Below are positions 35,482 through 43,210 of a DNA stretch of 64,000 nt, in pieces. The stretch covers positions 1 to 64,000 of the forward strand of contig NZ_MUYM01000056.1 of assembly GCF_002150765.1 (NCBI RefSeq), given 5' to 3'. The notes beneath the pieces were generated by a model, which saw nothing but the letters and a program-made list of their open reading frames with translations, had not been told where the DNA came from and made no database searches. Both the position numbers and the translations under genes were made by a program. This DNA comes from Lentzea kentuckyensis. GTDB taxonomy: Bacteria > Actinomycetota > Actinomycetes > Mycobacteriales > Pseudonocardiaceae. Each line of letters starts with the position of its first letter. Positions within the stretch are counted from its first letter, which is position 1.

Positions 35482-38400
35482 GTGGGTAGACGAGAGCGGC
35501 CGATCAATCCCGAGGAAGGCCCGGTCCAGCGGTTCGCGTGGGAGCTGCGGCAGCTGCGGGAGAAGGCGGGCTCACCGAACTACCGAACGCTCGCCCAACG
35601 CGCGCACTACTCCGCCACCGCGCTGTCGCAGGCCGCCGCGGGCGAGCAGCTGCCGTCGCTGGCGGTCGCGCTCGCGTACGTCCAGGCATGCGAAGGCGAT
35701 GTGGGCCAATGGGAGCAGCGTTGGCGTGAGGCCGCCAAGGGGCAGGACGACTCGACTCCGTACCTCGGGCTGGCGGCGTTCGGGATCGGCGACGCCGACC
35801 GGTTCTTCGGACGGGACCACCTCGCCGCCGACCTCACCGGCCGCATCCGAAGACAGCGCGTCGTCGGTGTGTTCGGGCCGTCCGGGTCTGGCAAGTCCTC
35901 GTTGATCCACGCCGGGGTGCTGCCCGCGCTGACGGACTGGACGGTGCTCACCGCGACGCCGACGACCTGGCGCGGCGGCAAGGCCGATCTCGTGGTGATC
36001 GACCAGTTCGAGGAGTTGTTCACCCACTTCGACAGCGCGGTCGATCGGGAAGCGTTCGTCGCGTCACTGCTCGATGGCGACAAACGGGTGTTTCTGGCCG
36101 TACGGGCGGATTTTCTCGGTCACTGCGCCACGATTCCCGCGCTGGTGGACGCGTTGCGCGACGCCCAGGTGCTGGTCGGGCCGATGACCGACGAGGAGTT
36201 GCGGGCCGCAGTCGAGCTACCGGCGATGCGAGCCGGGTTGAAGGTGCAGCCGGACATGCTCGCCGCCGTGATGGCCGACGTGCGAGGACAGTCGGGCGCG
36301 CTGCCGTTGTTGTCGCACGCGCTGCTGGAAACGTGGCGAAGACGCGACCGCGGCCGGCTGACGCTCGACGGCTACCGGGAGAGCGGTGGTGTCGCCGGCG
36401 CCGTCGCCGCGACCGCCGAGAGCACCTACGCCGAGCTGTCGAACCGCGGACGAGCCGTCGCACGAGCGGTGCTGTTGAGACTCGTGCAGACCCACGACGA
36501 CGTGAACGACCTGCGCCGCCGGGCCCCGCTCGACGAGGTGCTGGCCGCGGGCCGGCCAGCCGACACCGCGCACGTCGTGAACGTGCTGGCGAACGCACGA
36601 CTGATCGTCGTCGCGGATGGCGTTGTGGAGGTTGCGCACGAAGCGCTCGTACGCGCGTGGCCCCGGTTGCGGCAGTGGATCGACGACGACCGGGAGTCGT
36701 TGCGGCGGCACCGCGACTTCACCACGGCGGCGGCGGCCTGGCAGTCCACCGGCCGTGATCCCGGCCTGCTCTACCGGGGTGCCCGGCTCGCCGCGATGCG
36801 CGAACTGGCCGGGCGAATCGAATGGGCGGTGGCGTCCAACGAGCTGGAACGCGAGTTCCTGCAGGCGGCGGTGGACGAGGAGAACGCCTCCAGGCAGGCG
36901 GCGGACCGGCAGGCCCGCCGGTCGCGCACGCTGGTGAAATCGCTGGCCGGGTTGACCGTGGCGTGCCTCGCGGTGACGTCGATGGCCGTCGTGCAGAGCA
37001 ACACCGCCCGGCGGGAACAGCAGGTGGCCGAATCACGCCAGATCGCCGTGCAGGCACAGGATCTCAGCGCGTCCTGGCCGGATGCCGCCGCGCAGCTCGC
37101 CGTGAACGCCTACCGCACGTCGGCCACCGCCGAGGCACGCGGGGCGTTGCTCAGCACGGCGGCCTACAAGCCCGCGCGGTCCGTGCTGAAAGATCACCGC
37201 GGGCCGGTTCGCGCGGTCGCGTTCAGTGCTGACAGTTCGTTGTTCGCCACCGCGGGCGATGACCACACCGTGCTGCTGCGATCACCCTCTTCTGCTGGTT
37301 CGTCGGCTGTTCTGGCGCAGCACAACGGTTCCGTGCGCGCGCTCGCGTTCATGCCCGGCGGCGCCGTGCTCGTGTCCGCTGGCGACGACCGGCGAATCAT
37401 CTTGTGGGACACGAGAACGCACCTGCCGTTGCGGACCGTCTCTCTCGACGCCGAGATACGGGTGCTCGTGCTGACGGCGAACGGTTCGACCGCTGCCGTC
37501 GCGACAGCCGACGGCCTGATCTCCTTGTGGCGCACCGATGACTGGACACGGACGGGCACGGTCGCACACCAACTGGGCGAGGTACACGCGCTCGCGTTGA
37601 ACGGATCCGTGCTCGCCGCAGGTGGGTCGAACGGCACGCTGGTGGTGGAGAACGGCGTCCAACGCACGTTCACCGATCACGACGCGCCGGTCCGCACGGT
37701 CGCGCTGAGCCACGACGGCCGCACCCTGGCGTCCGGCGGCGACGATCACCAGGTCGTGCTGCGCGTGCTGGCGACCGGCAGGACGTCCGGGCTGCGCCGA
37801 CACGTCGGCGCGGTGCGCTCGGTGCAGTTCGACGCCACCGACACCAAAGTCGTGTCGACCAGCGACGACGGCAGCATCCGCTGGTGGACGGTGCCGGAAG
37901 GCGGGTGGCTGACCGGGTTGATCACCCGCACGCACCCGTTCTACGTGGCGGCGCTCAGCCCGGACGGCAACTGGTTCGTGGCGGGCGGTGACGAGAGCGT
38001 GAGCCTCTGGAGCCTGCCGCTGCCGCCACTGACGGGTCACACCACTCCGCCGGACGGCATCGCGCTCTCCCCGGACGGTTCGGTGCTGGCGAGCGGCGGG
38101 CGCGACCGGATGATCCTGTTCTGGAACCGCGAGGGCGAGCAGATCGGGCGCATCGACGTCCCCGCGCACGTGACCGCGCTGGCGTTCCGGACCGCGACCG
38201 AGATCGTGGCCGCCGACGTGCGCGGTGTGCTGACCGCGTGGCGGACCGACGGCCAGATCGTGCGCACGTGGCAGGTGCATCGAGGCGCGATCAAGAGCCT
38301 GGTCGTGGCCGGCGACCGCGCGGTGACCGGCGGGGTGGACGCCGCGGTCGTCGTCTGGGACCTGAAGTCCGCCGAACCGGGCCGGCCGCTGCCCGCCGGT

Positions 38401-38892
38401 CACTCGGGTCCGGTCAACACCGTGGCGTTCCTCGGCGACCTGGTGGTCTCGGGAGGAGCCGACGGCCGGGTGCTGCGGTGGCCCGGCGACCAGGCCGAGG
38501 TCGTCCGGGACACCGGCCCCGCGGTGAAGTCGATCGCCGCCGTACCTGGCTCGGACCTGCTGGTGGTCGGAGACGCGGGCGGCGAGGTCGCGTTGTGGGG
38601 CCCGCACGGCAAGGCGCGCACACTCGTCACCGGACGAGGCGCCGTCGGAGCGGTCACCGCCAGCCGGGACGGCACGACCGTGGCGGCGGCCGCGAACGAC
38701 AGCCTGATCACGTTGTGGCAGGTCTCCGACGGTGCGCAGGTCGCCACGCTGACCGGGCACACCGGGCCGGTCAACGCGGTGCTGTTCGACGCCGACGGTG
38801 ACCTCACGTCGTCCGGCCCTGACCCGCGGGTGATCAGGTGGGACCTCGACCCGGAGCAGGTGATCAGCCGACTGTGCGCGTCTGGCTGCTAG
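35482..38892 (+). CDS. XRE-nSTAND NTPase with WD40 repeats
   Basis: A 1136-residue signal-transduction ATPase. An N-terminal XRE helix-turn-helix (about 15-75: RFAWELRQLREKAG, RTLAQRAHYSATALSQAAAGE) precedes a novel-STAND NTPase with Walker A GPSGSGKSS (132-140) and Walker B DLVVIDQFEELF (169-180). A transmembrane helix (KSLAGLTVACLAVTSMAVV, about 485-505) follows, and then a WD40 region from about 570 to the end with repeats such as HRGPVRAVAFSADSSLFATAGDD and HTGPVNAVLF. GTG 35482 has GGAG at 5-nt spacing and is preferred to GTG 35437. Such proteins are ligand-triggered switches; whether this one regulates transcription or acts in defence is not shown by the sequence. It ends 4 bp from the convergent YbaK gene. 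Confidence 0.88.
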   Translation: MGRRERPINPEEGPVQRFAWELRQLREKAGSPNYRTLAQRAHYSATALSQAAAGEQLPSLAVALAYVQACEGDVGQWEQRWREAAKGQDDSTPYLGLAAFGIGDADRFFGRDHLAADLTGRIRRQRVVGVFGPSGSGKSSLIHAGVLPALTDWTVLTATPTTWRGGKADLVVIDQFEELFTHFDSAVDREAFVASLLDGDKRVFLAVRADFLGHCATIPALVDALRDAQVLVGPMTDEELRAAVELPAMRAGLKVQPDMLAAVMADVRGQSGALPLLSHALLETWRRRDRGRLTLDGYRESGGVAGAVAATAESTYAELSNRGRAVARAVLLRLVQTHDDVNDLRRRAPLDEVLAAGRPADTAHVVNVLANARLIVVADGVVEVAHEALVRAWPRLRQWIDDDRESLRRHRDFTTAAAAWQSTGRDPGLLYRGARLAAMRELAGRIEWAVASNELEREFLQAAVDEENASRQAADRQARRSRTLVKSLAGLTVACLAVTSMAVVQSNTARREQQVAESRQIAVQAQDLSASWPDAAAQLAVNAYRTSATAEARGALLSTAAYKPARSVLKDHRGPVRAVAFSADSSLFATAGDDHTVLLRSPSSAGSSAVLAQHNGSVRALAFMPGGAVLVSAGDDRRIILWDTRTHLPLRTVSLDAEIRVLVLTANGSTAAVATADGLISLWRTDDWTRTGTVAHQLGEVHALALNGSVLAAGGSNGTLVVENGVQRTFTDHDAPVRTVALSHDGRTLASGGDDHQVVLRVLATGRTSGLRRHVGAVRSVQFDATDTKVVSTSDDGSIRWWTVPEGGWLTGLITRTHPFYVAALSPDGNWFVAGGDESVSLWSLPLPPLTGHTTPPDGIALSPDGSVLASGGRDRMILFWNREGEQIGRIDVPAHVTALAFRTATEIVAADVRGVLTAWRTDGQIVRTWQVHRGAIKSLVVAGDRAVTGGVDAAVVVWDLKSAEPGRPLPAGHSGPVNTVAFLGDLVVSGGADGRVLRWPGDQAEVVRDTGPAVKSIAAVPGSDLLVVGDAGGEVALWGPHGKARTLVTGRGAVGAVTASRDGTTVAAAANDSLITLWQVSDGAQVATLTGHTGPVNAVLFDADGDLTSSGPDPRVIRWDLDPEQVISRLCASGC

Positions 38893-38896
38893 GGCC

Positions 38897-39445
38897 CTAG
38901 CGCGCCAGGTCGTCGAGGATCTCGGCGCCCGGCAGCTTCATCAGGACGTCGCCGGGGATGAGGATCTTGCTGCCCCGGATGCCGCTGCCCACGACCAGTT
39001 CGGGGGCGGCGGCCACCTCGGGTGACACCAGGATCGGCCAGTCCGCGGGCACACCGATGGGTGTGATGCCGCCGTACTCCATGCCGGTCAACGCCACAGC
39101 CTCGTCCATCGGCGCGAACGACGCCTTGCGCGCGTCGAGCCGTTTGCGGATGACGCCGTTCACGTCCGCGCGCATGGTCGCGAGCACCATGCAGGCCGCA
39201 TAACGGATCTCGCCGCCGCGCTTGCCGGCGACGACCACGCAGTTGGCCGAGGCGGTCAGCGGTGAGCCGTAGTGCGCGCAGAACTCGGCGGTGTCGGCGA
39301 GAGTCGGGTCGATCTCGGCGACGGCCACCCGCTCAACGCCGTCCAGTGCCTTCAGCGCCGCCTCAACAGGCCCAGGCACCAAATCAAGCCGCGACAACAC
39401 AGGAAAGGGTTCCAACGATCCAGCGATGGTCCACACGCCACCCAT
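38897..39445 (-). CDS. YbaK/EbsC-family aminoacyl-tRNA deacylase
   Basis: A 182-residue trans-editing domain that hydrolyses mischarged tRNA. Family signatures: DPTLADTAEFCAHYGSPLTASANCVVVAG, the Lys/Arg-rich VNGVIRKRLDARKASFAPMDEAVALTGMEYGGITPIGVP, and the C-terminal ELVVGSGIRGSKILIPGDVLMKLPGAEI. The GGITPIG turn is diagnostic. ATG 39445 gives the compact domain; the upstream in-frame part overlaps the palindromic element and is unlikely to be translated. Confidence 0.9.
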   Translation of the reverse strand: MGGVWTIAGSLEPFPVLSRLDLVPGPVEAALKALDGVERVAVAEIDPTLADTAEFCAHYGSPLTASANCVVVAGKRGGEIRYAACMVLATMRADVNGVIRKRLDARKASFAPMDEAVALTGMEYGGITPIGVPADWPILVSPEVAAAPELVVGSGIRGSKILIPGDVLMKLPGAEILDDLAR

Positions 39446-39477
39446 CCTGCCAGCCCGCCACCCCACCCCTGTTTTCC

Positions 39478-39528
39478 GCACGCGGGGCCCTTTCGTACTG
39501 ACATAGCGCACGAAAGCTCCCCGCGTGC
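39478..39528. repeat. Dispersed palindromic element, hairpin form
   Basis: Arms GCACGCGGGGCCCTTTCGT (39478-39496) and ACGAAAGCTCCCCGCGTGC (39510-39528), 13-nt loop. Lies between the divergent YbaK and MerR genes. Same core as 4787-4892 and 12561-12609. Confidence 0.85.
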
Positions 39529-39548
39529 ACTGAAAAGTCGCGTTGACT

Positions 39549-39563
39549 TTGACGTTGCGTCAA
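39549..39563 (+). promoter_or_regulatory. MerR-type operator
   Basis: Perfect inverted repeat TTGACGTTGCGTCAA (6-bp arms, 3-bp spacer), preceded by TTGACT, 38 bp before the MerR/TipAS start. Placement between promoter elements is typical for self-regulation by MerR proteins. Confidence 0.6.
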
Positions 39564-39600
39564 CCTTTACGGTCGGAACAGAGCGCGAAGGGGGACCGAG

Positions 39601-40356
39601 ATGGCCTGGTCGATCGCCCAGGTGGCCCGGATGTCGAAGGTGACGTCCAGGACGCTGCGGCACTACGACTCGATCGGGCTGCTGCCGCCGGCCTGGATCG
39701 GCGACAACGGTTACCGCTACTACGAGAAGGAACAGGTGCACCGCCTGCAGCAGATCTTGCTGCTGCGCGACTTGGGCCTGGGCCTCGACGTGGTGGCGGA
39801 CATGTTGAACGGCACGGACCAGCTGACCGTCCTGCGCGACCACCACCGGTGGCTGCGCAAGGAACGCGAACGGCTGGACCGGCTCGCCAGCACCGTCGCG
39901 CGAACGATCGAAGAACTGGAAGGAGGGGACGAGGTGAAACTGGAAGAGCTGTTCGACGGCTTCGACGCGTCGAGGCAGAAGCGCCACGAGGCCGAACTGG
40001 TCGAGCGCTACGGCGAGGGCGTCAAGGAGCACATCGCCGAGAGCAGGCAGAAGCTCAAGAGCTGGACGCGCGCCGACGCGGACCAGTTCATGCAGCAGTG
40101 GCAGGACATCGCGCGGGAGCTCGGCGCCCTGTTCACCGCGGGCACGGCGATCGACGCTCCACAGACGCAGGAGCTGATCGACCGCCACTACCGCTGGATC
40201 TGCCTGAGCTGGACGCCGAACCGCGAGTCCTACAAGGGTCTCGGCGACCTCTACGTCGACTCGGACGAGTTCCGGGTGAACTTCGAGGTCAACGGCGACA
40301 ACATGGCCGAGTGGGTTCGTGATGCCATGGCGCACTACGCCGAGACGCGGCTGTAA
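39601..40356 (+). CDS. MerR-family regulator with TipAS-type drug-binding domain
   Basis: A 251-residue transcription activator. The MerR winged helix is at 1-75 (YSIAQVARM-type start WSIAQVARMSKVTSRTLRHYDSIGLLPPA, GYRYYEKEQVHRLQQILLLRDLGLGLD), a coiled-coil dimerisation helix at 80-110, then a TipAS antibiotic-recognition domain (EAELVERYGEGVKEHIAESRQKLKSW, WQDIARELGALFTAGTAIDAPQTQELIDRHYRWICL). TipAS domains bind thiopeptides or related compounds and activate resistance genes. It is preceded by a MerR-type palindrome and followed by a bidirectional terminator. Confidence 0.93.
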   Translation: MAWSIAQVARMSKVTSRTLRHYDSIGLLPPAWIGDNGYRYYEKEQVHRLQQILLLRDLGLGLDVVADMLNGTDQLTVLRDHHRWLRKERERLDRLASTVARTIEELEGGDEVKLEELFDGFDASRQKRHEAELVERYGEGVKEHIAESRQKLKSWTRADADQFMQQWQDIARELGALFTAGTAIDAPQTQELIDRHYRWICLSWTPNRESYKGLGDLYVDSDEFRVNFEVNGDNMAEWVRDAMAHYAETRL

Positions 40357-40360
40357 AGCG

Positions 40361-40384
40361 ATGCGGGGGCTGCAGACCCCGCAT
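40361..40384. terminator. Bidirectional terminator between convergent genes
   Basis: Arms ATGCGGGG (40361-40368) and CCCCGCAT (40377-40384), 8-nt loop with an inner CTGCAG, filling the gap between the MerR stop and the PfpI stop. Confidence 0.6.
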
Positions 40385-40932
40385 TAGTCCAGGCCGAAGG
40401 CTTTCAGGGCCTCGCGGTTGAACGCCGGCAGGTCGTCGGGGTTGCGGGACGTCACGAGCGTCCACCCGTTCATGTCGCACACCCGGACCTCTTCGTCGGC
40501 CCAGTCGCCACCCGCGTTGCGGATGTCGGTCTGCAGGCTCGGGAACGAGGTCAGCATCTTGCCGCGCACCACGTTCGCCTCGACCAGCAACCACGGCCCG
40601 TGGCAGATCGCCGCGACCGGCTTGCCCGCCGCCACGAGTTCCTTGACCAGCTGAACGGCGTCGGCGTCCATGCGCAGGAAGTCCGAGTTCGCCACGCCAC
40701 CGGGGATGACCGCGCCGTCGTAGTCGTCGGCCGCCGCGTCGGCGTACGTCGTGTCGACCGGGAACGAGTCGGCAGGCGTCAGGTGGTTGAAGCCGCGCAC
40801 CTCACCGAGTTGCGGCGCGAGCAGCCGCGGCACTCCGCCGGCCTTCTCGACGTGCGTCCACGGATCGGTGAGCTCGACCTGTTCGATGCCTTCCGACGCG
40901 ACCAGGAATGCGATCTTCTTCTGTTCAGCCAT
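40384..40932 (-). CDS. DJ-1/PfpI-family protein
   Basis: A 182-residue type-1 glutamine-amidotransferase-like fold. The nucleophile elbow is AAICHGPWLLVEANVV (Cys in ICHGP), the Glu partner is in IAFLVASEGIEQVELTDPW, and the Asp-rich ATYADAAADDYDGAVIPGGVANSDFLR block is typical. Family members are deglycases, chaperones or proteases; the conserved elbow implies an active Cys. It is followed by an alpha/beta hydrolase 9 bp upstream in coordinates on the same strand. Confidence 0.92.
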   Translation of the reverse strand: MAEQKKIAFLVASEGIEQVELTDPWTHVEKAGGVPRLLAPQLGEVRGFNHLTPADSFPVDTTYADAAADDYDGAVIPGGVANSDFLRMDADAVQLVKELVAAGKPVAAICHGPWLLVEANVVRGKMLTSFPSLQTDIRNAGGDWADEEVRVCDMNGWTLVTSRNPDDLPAFNREALKAFGLD

Positions 40933-40941
40933 GCACGTCGG

Positions 40942-41598
40942 CTACCCGGCGAAGAACGAGACCAATCGGTGCCGTACCTCGGCGCGGTGGGTCAGCATCG
41001 GGGCCGGCGAGTCGACCAGCCAGAGTTCACCGTTCGGGAACGCCGCCGCCGTCGCCTTCGCCACGTCCTCGGGGTGCAGCGGATCTCCGACAGCGCCGAT
41101 GACCAGCACCGGGATCTGCACCGACGCGAGCACCGACGCGTCCTCGACAGCGACCTGACCAGGTAGTTCCTCGGCCGCGGCGGTCAGTCGCCGCAGCGCC
41201 TCACGCCGTTCCGCCACGTAGATCGGCGGGCCCACGGTCAGGTCCGAGAGCTGCTGCATCGTGAACGACTGCCGCGGCTGGTCCAGCACCGCCGGGAGCA
41301 GCAGCGCGACCCGGTCGAAACGATCAGGTTCGAGCGAGAGCAGCCGCACCAACGCCCCGGCGCCCAGCGAAACGCCGACGGCGTGATCAGCCGCAACGGT
41401 GGCGAGGTCGGCGGCGATGCGGCCGTAGTCCCAGTACCCGGGCGGTGCGTCGGGCGCGTCACCGTGCGAGGGCAGCGTCACGACCACGCGGGTCCCAGGC
41501 AGCCCGGAGGCGGGGATCCGCGCCTCACCGGGCGTGGCGCCGAGCCCGTGGGCGACCAGGGTCACCGGCGAGCCGGAGCCGTAGGAGTTCGTGATCAC
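40942..41598 (-). CDS. Alpha/beta-fold hydrolase
   Basis: A 218-residue serine hydrolase. Oxyanion segment TLVAHGLGATPGEAR, nucleophile Ser in AVGVSLGAGALVRLL (GxSxG as GVSLG), acid in VLVIGAVGDPLHPEDV and a His near the C-terminus in PAPMLTHRAEVRHRLV. GTG 41598 overlaps the DUF2516 stop as GTGA, so they are coupled. Compact size without a lid suggests a small ester or lactone substrate. Confidence 0.85.
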   Translation of the reverse strand: MITNSYGSGSPVTLVAHGLGATPGEARIPASGLPGTRVVVTLPSHGDAPDAPPGYWDYGRIAADLATVAADHAVGVSLGAGALVRLLSLEPDRFDRVALLLPAVLDQPRQSFTMQQLSDLTVGPPIYVAERREALRRLTAAAEELPGQVAVEDASVLASVQIPVLVIGAVGDPLHPEDVAKATAAAFPNGELWLVDSPAPMLTHRAEVRHRLVSFFAG

Positions 41599-41912
41599 CA
41601 ACGAGGGCCGCGCTGCACCTCGATCAGTTTCGGCCGCACGTCGACCATGTAGACGAGCACGGCGACGAGACCCGCGAGCCAGAAGATCGACCCGAAGCTG
41701 TAGGGCGCGAACAGCAGCATCGCCGCGGCACCACCACCCGTGATGCCCAGCCAGGCGGGCTTGGTCATGCGCTCGGCCGCCGTGTACGCGTCCACGCGCT
41801 GGGTCAGCGCGTGGAAGAACGCGAACAGCCCGAGGACGGTGAACCCCACGTCGGCGAGGAAGTACACGATGCCGTCGAGGTTGTCGAAGGTGAATGCCGG
41901 CACGTAGAACAC
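41595..41912 (-). CDS. DUF2516-family membrane protein (Rv0476-like)
   Basis: A 105-residue integral membrane protein with three hydrophobic helices: GIVYFLADVGFTVLGLFAFFHAL, WLGITGGGAAAMLLFAPYSFG and IFWLAGLVAVLVYMVDVRPKL, separated by short polar loops. The family is found next to hbhA in actinobacteria. It lies downstream of the hbhA terminator and upstream of the coupled hydrolase. Function unknown. Confidence 0.86.
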   Translation of the reverse strand: MFYVPAFTFDNLDGIVYFLADVGFTVLGLFAFFHALTQRVDAYTAAERMTKPAWLGITGGGAAAMLLFAPYSFGSIFWLAGLVAVLVYMVDVRPKLIEVQRGPRW

Positions 41913-41981
41913 GGACCCAGACTACGTGCCGGTGCGCGAACAGGGGAGCGACCCCGACGGGCGGCTCCCCCGCGAACGCGA

Positions 41982-42017
41982 AAAAGGGGAGCGCACCGGG
42001 CGGTGCGCTCCCCTTTT
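41982..42017 (-). terminator. Strong rho-independent terminator after the HbhA-like gene
   Basis: 17-bp perfect arms AAAAGGGGAGCGCACCG (41982-41998) and its complement (42001-42017), 2-nt nominal loop; five A residues at 41981-41985 give a T-tract on the minus strand. Stop of the HbhA-like gene is 18 bp away. A partial copy GGGGAGCG...CGGCTCCCC lies just left of it. Confidence 0.85.
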
Positions 42018-42034
42018 CAGCTGACTTCAGCGAC

Positions 42035-42709
42035 TCACTTGGTGGTGTTCGTCGTGGTCGTCGTCGTCTTCTTGGCCGCGGCGGTGGTGCCGGTGCTGCG
42101 GGTCGTCGTCGCGGGCTTGCGCGGCGCGGTGCGGTTCGCGGCCTTGCGGGTCGTGCTGCGAACCTCGTGCGCGGCCTCGCCACCGGCCTCGACGATCTCC
42201 TCGGCCAGCTTCTCGGCGCCGTCCTCGACCTCGTGGGCGACCTTCTCGCCGATCGAGCGGGTGCGACGGGTCACCTTGCCGAGCACGTCGTCCGCGAGCT
42301 CACGGGCGTCGGCGGCGGCGGACTCGGCGCGCTTCTGCGCGGCCTCGACAGCGTGCTCGACCTGCTCCACGGCCTGCTTGACCTGCGGCTGGGCCTTGAT
42401 CTGCTCCAGCGTCTGCTCGCCCTGCTCGGCGAGGTAGGTGTACAGGTTCACCGCGGAGGCGGTGTAGGCGTCGACCAGCTTCTTGAGCTCGGCCGGCTGC
42501 AGCTTGTCGCGCAGGTCGCCCAGCTCGGTCGGCAGGTCCTTGGCCTGGGTGCGGGCCTCTTCCGCGCGCTCCTTGGCCTTGTTGAGGGCCTCGACGACCG
42601 CCTTGGCGGCGAGGTCACCGGCACCGAGCGCGGCGAGCAGCGCCTGGCGTGCGGCGTGGGCGCCCTGCTCGGCGGCCTTGCGAACGTCGTCCTGGGTGAG
42701 CTTCGGCAT
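42035..42709 (-). CDS. HbhA-like coiled-coil protein with Lys/Thr-rich tail
   Basis: A 224-residue protein resembling mycobacterial heparin-binding hemagglutinin (Rv0475). It has an N-terminal helical region (PKLTQDDVRKAAEQGAHAARQALLAALGAGDLAAKAVVEALNKAKERAEE), long Glu/Lys/Ala coiled coils (about 60-180), and a C-terminal Lys/Arg/Thr-rich tail with AAAKKTTTTTT. The tail is shorter in Lys-Ala-Pro repeats than true HbhA. ATG 42709 has GGAGGAG 8 nt upstream. The function outside mycobacteria may be cell-surface adhesion or lipid-droplet/nucleoid association. Confidence 0.85.
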   Translation of the reverse strand: MPKLTQDDVRKAAEQGAHAARQALLAALGAGDLAAKAVVEALNKAKERAEEARTQAKDLPTELGDLRDKLQPAELKKLVDAYTASAVNLYTYLAEQGEQTLEQIKAQPQVKQAVEQVEHAVEAAQKRAESAAADARELADDVLGKVTRRTRSIGEKVAHEVEDGAEKLAEEIVEAGGEAAHEVRSTTRKAANRTAPRKPATTTRSTGTTAAAKKTTTTTTNTTK

Positions 42710-42714
42710 GGAGA

Positions 42715-43092
42715 TCACTCCTCCTTGTTCTTGGCGGCGTTCTCCCGCCTGAAAGATTCGTATACGTCGAGCAGCACCTGCTTCTGCCGCTCGGTCAGAT
42801 CGGTCGCGGCGACGATGGCGTCCGCCAACGCACCGCCTTCGCGTTGCTGGAGGATCCCGGCCTCGACGTAAAGCACCTCGGCCGAGATGCGCAGGCCCTT
42901 GGCGATCTGCTGAAGGATCTCCGCGGACGGCTTGCGCAGTCCTCGCTCGATCTGGCTGAGGTATGGGTTGGAGACACCCGCCTGCTTCGCCAGTTCCCGC
43001 AAGGAGATCTTGGCGGTGTTGCGCTGCTCGCGGATGTACTCACCGATGTTGCGGCCGAGGTCCGCGACTGCTTTGTCGATGGACTTGTCCAC
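42715..43092 (-). CDS. XRE-family regulator (Rv0474-like)
   Basis: A protein of about 125 residues with an N-terminal helix-turn-helix: LGRNIGEYIREQRNTAKISLRELAKQAGVSNPYLSQIERGLRKPSAEILQQIAKGLRISAEVLYVEAG. The C-terminal part has TDLTERQKQVLLDVYESFRRENA. GTG 43092 is chosen since GGAG precedes it; TTG 43122 is an alternative. It lies directly upstream of the hbhA-like gene on the same strand (5 bp), the conserved actinobacterial arrangement. A palindrome at 43148-43168 in its promoter may be its own operator. Confidence 0.87.
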   Translation of the reverse strand: MDKSIDKAVADLGRNIGEYIREQRNTAKISLRELAKQAGVSNPYLSQIERGLRKPSAEILQQIAKGLRISAEVLYVEAGILQQREGGALADAIVAATDLTERQKQVLLDVYESFRRENAAKNKEE

Positions 43093-43147
43093 TGTTCCCG
43101 CTCCCGTTCCTCGTGCCACCAACTACGTTAGCGACGAGTGCTAGCTA

Positions 43148-43168
43148 TTGCAAGCACCCTGCTAGCAA
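43148..43168. promoter_or_regulatory. Palindromic operator upstream of XRE gene
   Basis: TTGCAAGCA / CCC / TGCTAGCAA, 9-bp arms with one mismatch; a further TGCTAGC half-site lies at 43138-43144. Located between the XRE and methyltransferase starts. Confidence 0.5.
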
Positions 43169-43210
43169 CAGCTGCGTGTGCTCCGCCACAGGGATACCGT
43201 GGGAGGTGAC

